Under the pieces are notes generated by a model that had not been told where the DNA came from, did no database searches, and saw only the letters and a list, made by a program, of their open reading frames with translations. A stretch of 64,000 nucleotides of DNA from Gnetum montanum. Taxonomy: Eukaryota > Streptophyta > Gnetopsida > Gnetales > Gnetaceae. The translations under genes and the position numbers were made by a program. The DNA lies in NCBI GenBank assembly GCA_015680685.1, contig MNCI01036754.1, positions 163,679 through 227,678 on the forward strand. The letters are read 5' to 3'. Numbering within the stretch: the stretch's first letter is position 1; every line of letters starts with the position of its first letter. Positions 53,831 through 64,000 of the stretch are shown in pieces.

Positions 53831-56196
53831 ATAATCATGGGGAAGAGTCCTCCATGTAATGACTTCAATGGTATAGTATGGTTCATTTATTTGGTATGTA
53901 TTTTTGTGTGCATATTTTTTTGAAACTAAGGATATATCATTCTCTAATATTCTTATTCTTTTGATTTGTTGTGATTTTGTGTGCATGTTTTTGAGCACAC
54001 AAATTTATCAATTTTGGTTTGATATTTTTTAGTTTGATTCTTTGTGTGTATTTATTTTTGATGTTAGCAATTAATCAATTTTTATTTTCATATTTTTTAA
54101 GGTGTGGTTTGTGTAAACCTGAGAAATAAATTAATGTTGTTTTTGAATGATCTCCTGATAAGCCAATGGTGGATGGATGAGTTACAGATGTGATAATGAT
54201 GCAAGAGAGCTAAATGAGTTCAAAGTTGATCCTTGATCACTGGAATTCTCATACAATAGAATTCATCTATCCACTATGATTTTATCTAGTCACTAGTGAA
54301 CCAAGCTCAAATTTAGTGGGGAGTTGGGACTCTTACCATGAGTTATTGAAGCTATTGCTGCTAGAATCATGGGTAGGTGGTGGATCCACATATTAGGGTA
54401 TGAGCTATGAAATATTAGATAAGTTCTTGGTCATTGGCAAGGAAAGGATGTGTAATCAAGGGTTCTTATGACCAATATATGGGTCTAATTGGTATGATAA
54501 ATCAGATGCACATGTTGCCATGCATGCAACCATAGTCAGAAGAGGTTCATGATCTCACAAACGTATGCATGCCATGCCATGAGGGATGAATTCTCATAGT
54601 CATTCAAGTCAAAGACTTCATGTGGTGATCTAGTAGTTCAATCATTCCCATAATTCTCATGTACCATTCAAAAAATACTCTTCTTATAAAAGAAAGGATC
54701 AAAGAAAGAAAAGAAAAAGAAAAATACTATAAAAAAAGTAAAGAAGAATAGATAATGAGAAGAGCAATGCTATTTCAAGCTCTTTAATCCACAAAAATTG
54801 ATATTTTTACAATTTGAAACTAATCATGTAATTTCTCAAGCAATATCAAAAGGAGTGGTTGGACCAATAACCATGTAAAGTCTATCTCATGTTCAACCTA
54901 TTGCCTAGATCACTTGGCTTTCAAAATGTAATAATTTAAGACAATCTCTTGCTCATCCATTTCCATGGTAATAAAGGCCTAGAATTCTATCTCTTAGTGA
55001 ACTTTGGTAACATTAAATGCTACTTCCATTGAAATCCTAAATTCATTTATTCCTTGTTGTAATCATTGTTGAATTGTAAGATTAATTAGCACAACTAGAG
55101 GGATCAATAAGAGCTTTTTGATAAAGAAAAATCTTGACTTCTAGATGATCTACTACATGTTGTCTTAGTTTATTTTTATCAATGGTTAGATCATAGAACA
55201 ATCAAAGCTAAATGACACTAGTAGTGCTAGGTATGACCTTTCACTAAGAAAGGGAACTTGAAGGTCCATTGCCATTGTGTGGATGAGTAGTGATGAAGGG
55301 ATGTAGTAATGGATCTCTTAGTGGATGTAGGACATGATCACATGCTCCCACAAGCTAATCGAATGGTTGGTTAAGGATCTAGTGATGTTGCACTCTTAGC
55401 TTCTCTCTAGGATCCATCATTCATTTTCCATCTCTTCCATTTCATTCTTGTTCATTTTTTCATATGATAAAATGTTAATTAGGAAAAGTAGAGGATGAGA
55501 TTTTTCCATCCAAGGGGACAAACTTATTTAACACTAATGTCTTACTAGTTGTTGGGAATCCATGGGTATCTCATCAATGGATTTCACAGGGTCAAGAAAG
55601 TTAGGTGCCTTCTATGAGGAGGATCCACTTGTGAATCATTGGTGGTCTAACATTGTGAGTGAGTGAGCTCAAGATTATCTCCCATTTATGGTAGTGGTTG
55701 CATGAAATAAAGCACTTGATTAATCTTCCACTTATGTTAGTGTCAATTCTACAAGCTTTAAAATTTGATCATGACAATCCCTTTCCACCTCACCTTACTT
55801 GCTCTTTTTTGTTTAACTTTGGAAGATTCTATTTATCTCCTATTTTTATAGCCCCTCTTTTCTAGTTCTTGGATCATGAGAATAAGAAAATTGAACCTTA
55901 TGATTTACATCCCATAAATTTGGATGTCAGCCAAGGTAATATTTTAATATTTTTATCTTCTTACTCTCTTTTGTGGCTTTTTTGTGCTTAATCCTTGGTA
56001 TTTCAAACATAAGTTGGATTTATTAAAACTTTCTTAAGCATTTTTTCTTCTTGGTCTTTCCATTGGAATTGCTTTTGTGATTTAAGCTAGGTGTCTTATA
56101 ACTTAGTTATGGAGGAGAGATGTCAATTTATGTATGTACTTTGTAATTTTAGTGATTATTTAAATTATTTTTCCTTATTTTTACTTACACATGCAG
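53831..56196 (+). mobile_element. E: degraded 3' region of an Athila/Tat-like element
   Basis: Contains, in the usual order: a box ATAATCATGGGGAAGAG (53831-53846), a T/GT-rich tract (53890-54110), the conserved block (55594-55636, ending GAGGAGGATCCACTTGTG), a second box ACTTAGTTATGGAGGAGAGA (56101-56120) and a polypyrimidine tract with acceptor TTACTTACACATGCAG (56181-56196). Boundaries and LTRs of E were not resolved. The evidence is the ordered motifs only. Confidence 0.4.
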
Positions 56197-58348
56197 GCCT
56201 TATGATGAGGTGTTAGTGGCAATTTGTATGTCAATTATAAGCCCTAGGTTTGGGATGTGTTACATATGCCCTGTGTTTGTGGTCTAGAATGTTCAGTTAA
56301 GATTCTTGGTCTTTCAAGATGCATCACAACCTAATATGTCACACTTTTAGGTTGTGTACATGATTCCAATCTCCTTAGGATTATTCTAGCTTCATTTGAA
56401 TGTCCTATGGTTCCTCTAGCATGCTTCCTTAAGTTTCGGCTTTCACCTAGGATCTATTATGCAAAGTGTGATTTTGGGAAGCTACATTAGCTACCCTACA
56501 TTAGTACATCCCTTGCTTGCCTAATTTTGGGCTAAAGTGCCAAAATTTCATCTTGATTGACCAAGGATAAATTGATGGATCTTCATATATGCCTAGGCAT
56601 TAACAAAACACCTCCATTTCCATGAGAAAACTATAAAAACTAAGGATGAGATCTTAGATAGATAATAAGCATAACTTTGATTTCATTTGGACTTTTGGTG
56701 TCTAGTTTGTTTGAAGAGATCTTCCTTATTTGGATAATTTGATTTCTTTTCTTTTCTTATGTGTGTTTTGAGTTTTTTCTTTTACAACTATGACTAGACT
56801 TTGTTAGAGTGCTACCTTACTTACATAGCCTAGAACCATATGGTCGATGTGAAGTCCAATGTTTTCACATTGAATAAGGTTTATGATTTTCCCTTATTTC
56901 ATTGTTGATGCCTTAAACATTAAAACATAAAAAATATTATAAAACATTAAAATCATAAAAATATTTATTTAATTCTCATTTTTATAAGCTACAACAATTT
57001 ATCATTACCCAAGCACGTCACAACTATATGACATGATGTTGGGCCATCAAAGTTGTGACTAAGAGCTATTTTTTATTGCTTTTTATGTGTGGTGTTACAC
57101 CTATCCCCAAGAGGGATTGTAACACAAGCATTTAACTTTTTCCAATGAGGGATCATGATGCATGTGTGTTTATGTTTGTTTTATTTCTTATAAATATAAA
57201 ATTCATAAAAAATATAAAATATAAAATCATAAATATTATTTTTATCTTTCTCATCATGGTAACATGGGTTTTATTTATGTCACATGTAGTATAATCTCTT
57301 TTATATTTATTGAACACAATTATATACATAAGTGTTGAAGATCCACTCAATATCATCTTCAAAGCTTAGGACTAGATCGTACTACATTTCATATCATAAA
57401 TCTCATTAGTCAAAAATTGATGGAATCCCTATCATTAGTGTCATTGCATGGGAAGGTATTGATGAATTACCTTAAAGTACTTATACATTCATAATTTTCC
57501 TTTTCTTAAGTTGTTGATTTTGTAGAAAATAAAGGACCAAAGCAATCATGGTTGAATTGAACAATAAAAATAGATTGAAGCAACAAACTCAATTGGTTTA
57601 AATCACTTTCAAAAACATGGTGAATGAAGTAGTATCTCCTATTGTAATAAAATTTCATTTAATAAAATTGGAACAATGTCATGATGCTCCTATATAATTT
57701 TGCATCATTTATTTGTGACTTTTATGTTTTTTTTTTTTTTGAATGAAGAATTCTCATCTTGTGTTTCAAGCGCAAACTTATTTTTAGGGAAAATTGATGC
57801 TCTAGTAATAGTCCTATCAAGTCATTTTCACTTTTACAATATGATGACAACTATGACATCATGTTTTGGTTCAAGTTTTTCCAAAATTCAAAATCTTATT
57901 AACCTGAGAAGAAATCAAGGATTTTTAAAAGGGCTAAGTTTAAAGGACTATAAGATAGCCTATGCCAAATGAAAGCTAAGTTACTTACACTAGACATATT
58001 GAAGCTCATGATAGAATATGAGCAAGCTAATGATTTGTCATCTTTCCTTTGTAATCCAAATCATCCAATTGAACTAGAAAATGAAGAAGCCATGGAAATC
58101 ATATAGTTCATCATGGATTAGGAAAATATTCAAGAAAAGACACATCTATAGTTGAAGACACTAGAATGAGAACCATTCTAGATCAAGCTCTTAGTCCTTA
58201 TATCACCATTAGATGAAGGAGAGGAAGCATAGCCTTTGAATCAGATATTCATTTAATAGAAAAATATTAAGAACAACCAATAGGAAAACTTGACAAAAGT
58301 AATCCTTTATCACATGGTATCCACAACATCAACATCATGAAGATTAAG
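56197..58348 (+). pseudogene. Possible aORF remnant of element E
   Basis: Downstream of the acceptor, at about 57530-58330, fragments rich in Lys, Gln, Glu and Leu occur (KLLTLDILKLMIEYEQANDL, NHPIELENEEAMEIIQFIMD, ENIQEKTHLQLKTLE), suggesting a decayed coiled-coil reading frame like the B aORF. No sequence match to the B aORF was found by eye. 56200-57500 holds nothing I recognise. Confidence 0.25.
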
Positions 58349-58544
58349 AACTTAAAGGGGGTGTATAAGTTTAATCTACACAATGTCTAACTTTTGCTCT
58401 GTAGATTTATGTGTTTTTCAAACTTGGATATGTCCATACTTAGAGTGTTGAATCCTTACATACATCTAGACTTTGTTGCTTAAAATTTGCTTTCAAGGGC
58501 ACCACAACCTTTATAGGGCTTTAATTATAATAGAACTTGAAGTC

Positions 58545-58775
58545 TCAAGAATCTCTAAAGCTTCAATGATGGTTTCCCTCAAGAATCTCATCTAACCCCT
58601 CAAGGCAATTAGACCCCTAGGTCTTCAAAAGCACTCAAGCTTCAATGATGATTTTCCTCAAGAAAATCATCTAATCCCTCAAGAAAATCTAACCCTCTAG
58701 TCTCCACAAGCTCTTAAACTTTACAAAGGATGATTTCCCTCAAGAAATGCATTCAACCCCTTAGGGAAGAAATAC
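58545..58775 (+). repeat. Three imperfect ~75-bp tandem repeats
   Basis: Units start near 58560, 58640 and 58725 with TTCAATGATGGTTTCCCTCA, TTCAATGATGATTTTCCTCA and AAAGGATGATTTCCCTCAAG; each continues with an AATCATCTAACCCCTCAAGG-type segment. Confidence 0.7.
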
Positions 58776-59114
58776 AATGAAATAAGAAACAATATTGAAT
58801 GGATCTTGCTCTCCAGATTCCTTACTTTGAGGCATAACATAAAACAAAACAAAAGATAGATGAAATTTATTATCTTCACTTTACAAAGATATGTACAGTT
58901 CTTGCTCAACACATGAAAAGATAGAGAAGATGACAATCCAAACTTTACAATAATGTATCCAATCCTTGCTCACATGTCTTGCCCAAAGCTTGCACTTGAC
59001 TCTTGAGTGTTTCATCTCTTTCTAGGTTAGTTCTCCTTCATTTGCCTTTAGGAATCCCTTCAACTGCTAGAAATGGCTACTTGAGACACCTTTCTCATGG
59101 CCTAGGATGTGTCA

Positions 59115-59355
59115 CTAATTTTGGATCATTGTAGAACACACATCTTGTCTAGTCCTAAGACATCTTGGATAGGGCTGAGACATCTCCTTAAAAAGTAAGA
59201 TGTCTTGGCTTGGCCTAGGATATCTCATGTAAGTGTAATACATCTCTTTGTTTTGTAAGATGTCTTTCCTAAGATCTAGGATCTCAACAAAGATGTCTCC
59301 TATCAACTTGAGACATCTTGGCAAGATGCCAAATATCTTCTCTTGGATTAGGACA
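59115..59355. repeat. AAGATGTCT / AGACATCT inverted tandem array
   Basis: About ten copies of the octamer AGACATCT or its complement AGATGTCT, plus close variants, at 20-30 bp spacing and alternating orientation, adjoining the truncated aORF of B2. Confidence 0.65.
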
Positions 59356-59365
59356 TCTCTTATCC

Positions 59366-60806
59366 TATCTGTAGCAACCGATCTAGAACATCCTCATGCT
59401 CTACAAGAGTCATCCAGGGACAAGCCAAAGTTTGTGTATCGCGTGCTTCCATAAAATCTACCAATGGCACAATAGGAACATTAAATGATTCTTTTATATG
59501 GTCTGTGACCACTTCTGCTACTTCCACTACATCTTGGTGCCACATGACCACTACTGTGGTGCCTTCACTAGTTTCTAATTGCACCTAAAAAGATGCAGCG
59601 TTTCTAGAGATCTATTATGACTAGTGTGATTCCCCTCCTCCTATTTGGATAAACACCTCACCCCATGCACGATCAATTGAAACCATGGATTGTACGACAT
59701 CATCAATGACCCTGAAGAGATTGGCTTCATCATGGCTTCCCCAACTGACCATTTCAGTGATGGCCCTAAGATGGTTCATTGATGATTGATAGTCCTATGG
59801 TGGCAATGGTGGCTAGTCTTGCTAGCTTATAAGTTGTGTGCTGGGCCCTGCTTCCTGTTCTTGCTCAAGTTCTAGTGTCTCACCAGCACTTTTTCTTGGA
59901 GCTAGTAGCTTTAGTAATTCAGTGAATGAAGCATTTTGGGCCTTTCCCGGGAATGTCATTGGTGTACCCTAGAATTTCTGCACATTGGCACAGCTTCTTG
60001 ATAAGACAGGGAAAGGGCAATGCAAACTTCCCCATCTTACGTTCTTCAAACTACCTCAAAATTTCTATAAGATATAGATGGGGTAGGTTGGCATTAAATT
60101 TTCCCATCAAGATGGCACTACCTCTAGCTGCATATGTGGAAATTCTATTTAAACCTTTTGTTGGGAAAATGTGATATATGTTGATTTTGATGTAGATTCT
60201 CTCTTCAAGTGTAAGTTCTCCATATGCTTTATCTTCCTTGCCGTATGCCCTTTTCAACCATATCTTTCACACATTAGCATCAGAACGAGTGGATAAGTGA
60301 GCAACCTTTGGCCCTATCTTTAGAAGATTTAGAACGTCTGAAATGGCTTTAGCAGAGAAATCAATTGAAATACCACCAATATCAATGGTGGTACCCTCTT
60401 CTTTATTGTGCCAAAATTGGTACATCTTTCCTAGGTACCATTCACCACTTTCAGAGAAAATAGAACATAGTGGGGATCCTTTAAGTTGGTCCCTGACTGC
60501 TTCAGGAGCAAACTCAGTGAAAGTTCCAAAGTTAAGTTCCATAATCATAGCCGCTGATGTGGACCTTTCATGAATCGCCTGGACACATTCTGGAGACAAT
60601 GTGAGATGTTGTTCCTATGTAGGTGCCATGTTGTCTCCACCTTCGACATGTCTTGATTGCACAGTAACATGAGGTTCCTGATGGATGTTGAATGATTGTG
60701 CCTCTTGCTTTGTATGTTCCTCGAGAGATGCCTAGCCTCTGCCTCTCCTCAACCATTTGGATACACCCTGAGAGGGTCCTCCTTGTTGTCCTCTTTTAGG
60801 GGCCAT
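59366..60806 (-). pseudogene. aORF of B2, N-terminal half
   Basis: Starts MAPKRGQQGGPSQGVSKWLR at 60806, directly after the splice acceptor. Open parts 60599-60267 (MELNFGTFTEFAPEAVRDQL, YLGKMYQFWHNKEEG, IDFSAKAISDVLNLL) and 60257-60051 (KRAYGKEDKAYGELTLEERI, ISTYAARGSAILMGKFNANL) are in one frame and clearly homologous to B1 3740-4249. A 1-bp insertion (near 59945) shifts the frame before the segment at 59584-59360 (QLETSEGTTVVVMWHQDVVE), homologous to B1 4778-4984. The coiled-coil half is missing. Function unknown. Confidence 0.75.
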
Positions 60807-60845
60807 CTGTAATCACACGGGACCGACTATTAGTAAGGTTATTTA
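60807..60845 (-). promoter_or_regulatory. Predicted 3' splice acceptor of B2
   Basis: Minus strand CTTACTAATAGTCGG, then CCGTGTGATTACAG, then ATGG. Nearly identical to the B1 site. Confidence 0.55.
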
Positions 60846-61120
60846 CAAATTTTGATTTATACCTTACTTCTTGCATTTAATAAATTCATTTCTTATTTAG
60901 TGTAATCCAAAGTTAGAAAATTTTACAAAAATGTCCCCTAAAAGTTTTGATATTGGGCCCAATTTGATCAGGTGACTCCAAAAAATAATTTTCATGGTAT
61001 GGGTGAAGAGATAAAATTAATTTGGTAAATTTTTTTATCATTTTTAAGGTCATTTACCCTTTATGATATTCTTCAGGAAATAATGAATTCTAAAAAAACT
61101 ATGCACAACTTGGAGTGTAC

Positions 61121-61140
61121 CCATCCCCCACAACTAAGTT
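61121..61140 (-). other. PPT-like box 2 in B2
   Basis: Minus strand AACTTAGTTGTGGGGGATGG. Confidence 0.6.
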
Positions 61141-61179
61141 AAACACTCTGGGTTTAGATAGGTTCGATCAAAACGAGAA

Positions 61180-61707
61180 TCAAAGTGTTAATGAGCAAGT
61201 TATGGATGTTTGAATGATAAGTGCACAAGCTAGAAAATTCATGGAAGAAAATTTCAACAACAGAAGTGTAATGAAGTAGAACTTGACAATGCTATTCATG
61301 AAGAGGATGAGGAAAAAGGACATGTTATGGTGCATAGGAACGTTGGAATTTAAGATGATGATAAAGGAAAAGATAATTGTAGCACTATAAGACTTGGAGG
61401 GTGTAAGATGATGTGGTGATGTGCAAAAAGTGCAAATTACAAAAGTTACGCAAGTGGGTCCTTCCCAAAGCAAGTTCTTACCTATCATGCCCTTATGTAA
61501 CCACACTTGGAAATGTTTGTAGGCACTAAAATGGTTAAATGAAACCCACACCAGTTCCACAAACACACATATGTAGATACCACCATTATGAGGTATAAGT
61601 TCTATGCGACACAAGACGCAAGTCAAAAATACATGGGCAGCGAGATGAGACGAATCGTAGAAGGGATTGCAGAGATCAGGACATGAGGTAACTGACCCAG
61701 GGTACAA
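61180..61707 (-). CDS. Unrecognised 175-codon ORF, homologue of 2311-2745
   Basis: Open frame with VTSCPDLCNPFYDSSHLAAH, GGIYICVF, KGMIGKNLLWEGPTC and PSHHLTPSK-like PHHLTPSKSY, followed by a hydrophobic C-terminal half. Same relative place as in B1. No family recognised. It may be a by-product of a conserved RNA region. Confidence 0.35.
   Translation of the reverse strand: MYPGSVTSCPDLCNPFYDSSHLAAHVFLTCVLCRIELIPHNGGIYICVFVELVWVSFNHFSAYKHFQVWLHKGMIGKNLLWEGPTCVTFVICTFCTSPHHLTPSKSYSATIIFSFIIILNSNVPMHHNMSFFLILFMNSIVKFYFITLLLLKFSSMNFLACALIIQTSITCSLTL
61447..61495 (-). repeat. Conserved internal block, B2 copy
   Basis: Minus strand AAGGGCATGATAGGTAAG then CTTGCTTTGGGAAGGACCC, in frame as KGMIGKNLLWEGPT. 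Confidence 0.65.
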
Positions 61708-61954
61708 TGAATCCTAAGTGTAGGGCATGATTAATGTGTCATTAACCCATCGCTCCAAAATCAAGACCAAGTTGATTCCTCCGATCAGTAAGATCGCATC
61801 GTTTTATCCAATGATGGACAACCATAAGAGCATCATGACAACAAGGCATACAATCACTTGGCATTTAGTCCAAGGGAGGAGTGATTTAGAATTTCTTTGT
61901 GGCACACAGATTTTTTCTTAACCTTTTCTTTGTGTTTTTTTTTCTTTTTCTTTT

Positions 61955-62580
61955 CTAGCCACTTTGGCACTTTGTTCTTTCCAACAATGAACTAGAGGCT
62001 ATGTCCAAGGGTTCATGTTTTCCTTGTTTCCACTCTTGGATTTGTCTCCACAAGGCTGACACTCTTACATAAGTTTGATATCTTTCAATAAAGAGTTCTA
62101 CCATTTTCGACCAACGTCGAATTGATTTTGGTTTTAAGGACCTGTACCATACTTTTGCTTGGCCAACGAGTGTCGTAGGAAAGAGCTTAAGTTTTTTCCA
62201 CTCATTATCGATCTTGTTGCATACACAGGCATCATGGAAGGCTTGTAAATGATGTTGTGGATCTAGATCATAGCCTCCTAAAAACATGGAGAAAAAATTT
62301 TAAATTAAGCCTAGGTAGACGACTTTCCTTGCAATGGTTGCAAGATATTCAAACAACCTTTTGTGTATGCATTAGGCTCTTAATGGCCAGTAGGGGTTCA
62401 TCGTCACTAGGTAGGTTATGAATTTGAGAGTTGGAACGATGTGGTCTTCATTTATGTACATAGGAGACTCCTTCATAAGATGGAGTACTCCAAGCTTCCT
62501 CTTCATCATAAATTTCATTGGTTCTCCAATGAACTACCTCACTAGTTGTTGTGTTATCATAGTCTTGTGAGAGAGACATT
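61955..62580 (-). pseudogene. gag: gag of B2, cut after the capsid region
   Basis: ATG 62580 (MSLSQDYDNTTTSEVVHWRT), a frameshift, then the open part 62287-61955: DPQHHLQAFHDACV, LKLFPTTLVGQAKVWYRSL, SKMVELFIERYQTYVRVSAL and QEWKQGKHEPLDIA, at which point homology with other gags stops. The C-terminal half, including the zinc knuckle, is deleted, so the 3' region follows directly. Confidence 0.75.
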
Positions 62581-62694
62581 GTTGTGAATCATGTGTGACT
62601 TAATTGAAATTAATTCCTTTTCTAAAAGATATATTGTTAATTCTTTGTTACAACGATCTTGTATGATATAACTAATCTAAATAACTAGCACCGT

Positions 62695-62712
62695 CCCCAA
62701 CAACGATGCCAA
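62695..62712 (-). other. Primer-binding site of B2
   Basis: Minus strand TGGCATCGTTGTTGGGGA, matching the tRNA-Asp complement with three deamination-type differences. Confidence 0.8.
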
Positions 62713-63580
62713 TGATGAGTGGCTAGGTACTCCTACACTCAACCATACGAATACGAGCGTTCATGCACAATTCGGTTGAACTTTGCAAATGGACTAGTTG
62801 TGGCATCTAGATAGTTACATGTTGATTGTAGTTTGTTGCTTCCCACCTAGACTAGTATTTACTTTGTCACGTATGGTTTAGTCCAAAGTGAGGTGTATGA
62901 TATGACTTCTAACACTAGGCTACTCCTAGAGACAATGGAAAATAATCTCAATTAAATTAACAAGCAATAGAAAATGAAGTCTGAAGTCTAAGCTGGCGTA
63001 AATGTGATGAGCATTTGTCCTTAATCATCTGTGCACATCTTGGACCTCGTGTACTACTTCTAGGATTACCAAGCCTATATTACTTGAGCACTCCTAGATA
63101 TGCTATTGGGTTACCAAGTAGTTACACTTAAATGTTTGTGATTAAGTCATACCCATTCTGCATTTAACAACAGGAATAGTAAATGATGGTAAAGAAATAT
63201 TAATTAAGAAAATAATAAATAATAATAAAAATTAACAATAATAATTAAAAAATTAAAAAATTAAGTGAATGCTACAATGATGGAGTAATCTTGATCTTGA
63301 TTGCTGATCATGTACGTGTCCAAGTACATCACACTCGAATAAAGGTTCCATACAATTACAATCATCACACTGTAGGCATGCACTGGGGAAAGAATTGAAA
63401 TTTATTGAAAACTGACAAAAAAAACTCTACACTTACACTTGGCTGACTCCCTCTTTCCTATGCGCTTGAATGTGCATTTATAGGCTTACACAGGAATCAC
63501 GATATCATGTATTTGATATCATTATCCAGGTCGCGATATCGCATACCCGATATCGAGGATCCAATATCAGGGCCTGGCAA
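62713..63580 (-). repeat. 5' LTR of B2, outer end missing
   Basis: Plus orientation TGATGAGTGGCTAGG to about CGATATCGAGGATCC. Related to the B1 LTR in U3 (GATTCCTGTG, GATATC palindromes). TATA box (minus TATAAATG) near 63478. The TGATGAAT start is not present. Confidence 0.8.
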
Positions 63581-63858
63581 ACCACAATTAATCACTTTGC
63601 ATTCATAATCATGTGTATACTTGTCAACAACTTGTTCATTCATAAACTTAGTAGGTTATTATGGACTACTACATATTCCATAGCCTATCTTTCCTTTTTT
63701 GGATACTATGCCTATGCATTTCTACAATTCTTATCCACTTTATGACTATGTTACAATGTGCATCATCATGCTCAACTTTCCATCGGATTTTCTCTATTCT
63801 TTATGAATTGGATACATTACCTACTTCCTTATCAACTACATATTTCATCATAAGCTTC
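63581..63858. other. AT-rich spacer
   Basis: No recognised feature; overlapping short ORFs look fortuitous. Confidence 0.4.
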
Positions 63859-64000
63859 TGATGAGACGCGACATGCACTATGCCGTGATATTGGGTACGT
63901 GATATCGCGGTCCGCCACCATATCTATAAATAAGAGGCGTCACTCCCTTCATTTCTCAATCCTGGCTACAAGTAGCGAAGCTCTGGCAGATTGATCACTC
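63859..64000 (+). repeat. Start of another A-type LTR, cut by window end
   Basis: TGATGAGACGCGACATGC, fewer GATATC palindromes than in A1, TATAAATA at 63925-63932, then AGATTGATCACTC as in A1. About 142 bp visible. Confidence 0.85.

Larger units (their letters stand above)
58349..59365 (+). repeat. Possible 3' LTR start of E with tandem repeats
   Basis: A PPT-like AACTTAAAGGGGGTGTA (58348-58364) is followed by sequence with two tandem arrays: CTCAAGAA-TCATCTAA-CCCTCAAG units (58545-58770) and AAGATGTCT/AGACATCT units (59115-59350). No second copy exists in the window to test the LTR call. Confidence 0.3.
59366..63580 (-). mobile_element. B2: truncated non-autonomous element, relative of B1
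   Basis: Minus strand order: 5' LTR (62713-~63580, its outer end missing), PBS, gag cut short, ORF 61707-61180, conserved block, PPT-like box, splice acceptor and aORF, cut at about 59366. No pol. Same gene order as B1. The 3' half of the aORF, PPT and 3' LTR are absent. Confidence 0.85.

Noticed and set aside
1-64000. tRNA, rRNA and small-RNA genes
   Set aside because: Scanned by eye for tRNA A/B boxes and rRNA signatures; only tRNA-Asp-complementary PBS sequences were seen, no RNA gene.

Overview
The window is repeat-dominated plant nuclear DNA: AT-rich, with no intact host gene and almost entirely nested, decayed retroelements. LTR retrotransposons with primer-binding sites complementary to tRNA-Asp, Ty3/gypsy pol domains in PR-RT-RH-IN order, an extra ORF near the 3' LTR, a plant LINE with an RT zinc-binding domain, and PPR and subtilase pseudogenes all point to a seed plant with a large genome. 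A gymnosperm would fit, but the sequence does not fix the species.

Layout. 1-7372 (+): 3' part of a gypsy element (B1) with gag remnants, no pol, and a degraded 940-codon extra ORF (aORF). 7373-9450 (-): gag plus LTR remnant of a second family (C1). 9800-13420: a PPR-like pseudogene split by a 5'-truncated LINE (10017-12958, -). 15500-28918: a subtilase pseudogene split by a minus-strand gypsy element D (15650-28495), which itself carries a family-C LTR insertion (19024-22116) in its integrase. 28960-33161: low-complexity DNA, an isolated gag fragment and a C-type LTR remnant (C2). 33162-40293 (+): A1, complete at its ends (two LTRs, PBS, PPT, CAAGA duplication) but lacking RT, RNase H and integrase. 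42097-51950 (-): A2, a full-length relative with decayed gag-pro-pol, inserted into an unrecognised reading frame. 52.8-59.36 kb (+): a very degraded gypsy-like element (E). 59366-63580 (-): B2, truncated relative of B1 with the same aORF. 63859-64000 (+): start of another A-type LTR.

The A, B and D elements form one Athila/Tat-like group. They share the last ~42 nt of the LTR, the tRNA-Asp PBS and the PPT, and a modular 3' half: a PPT-like box at the end of gag/pol, a conserved block reading LLWGGST, a second PPT-like box, a 3' splice acceptor placed directly before an ATG, the aORF, and the PPT. A and D carry pol and a short membrane-segment aORF or none. The two B copies lack pol but carry a large aORF with a plant-transposon-type domain followed by coiled coil. 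My inference is that B is a non-autonomous lineage that used pol from A/D-type partners and expressed its aORF from a spliced RNA. All copies here are dead: nonsense codons are frequent and mostly explicable as C-to-T or G-to-A changes at methylated cytosines.
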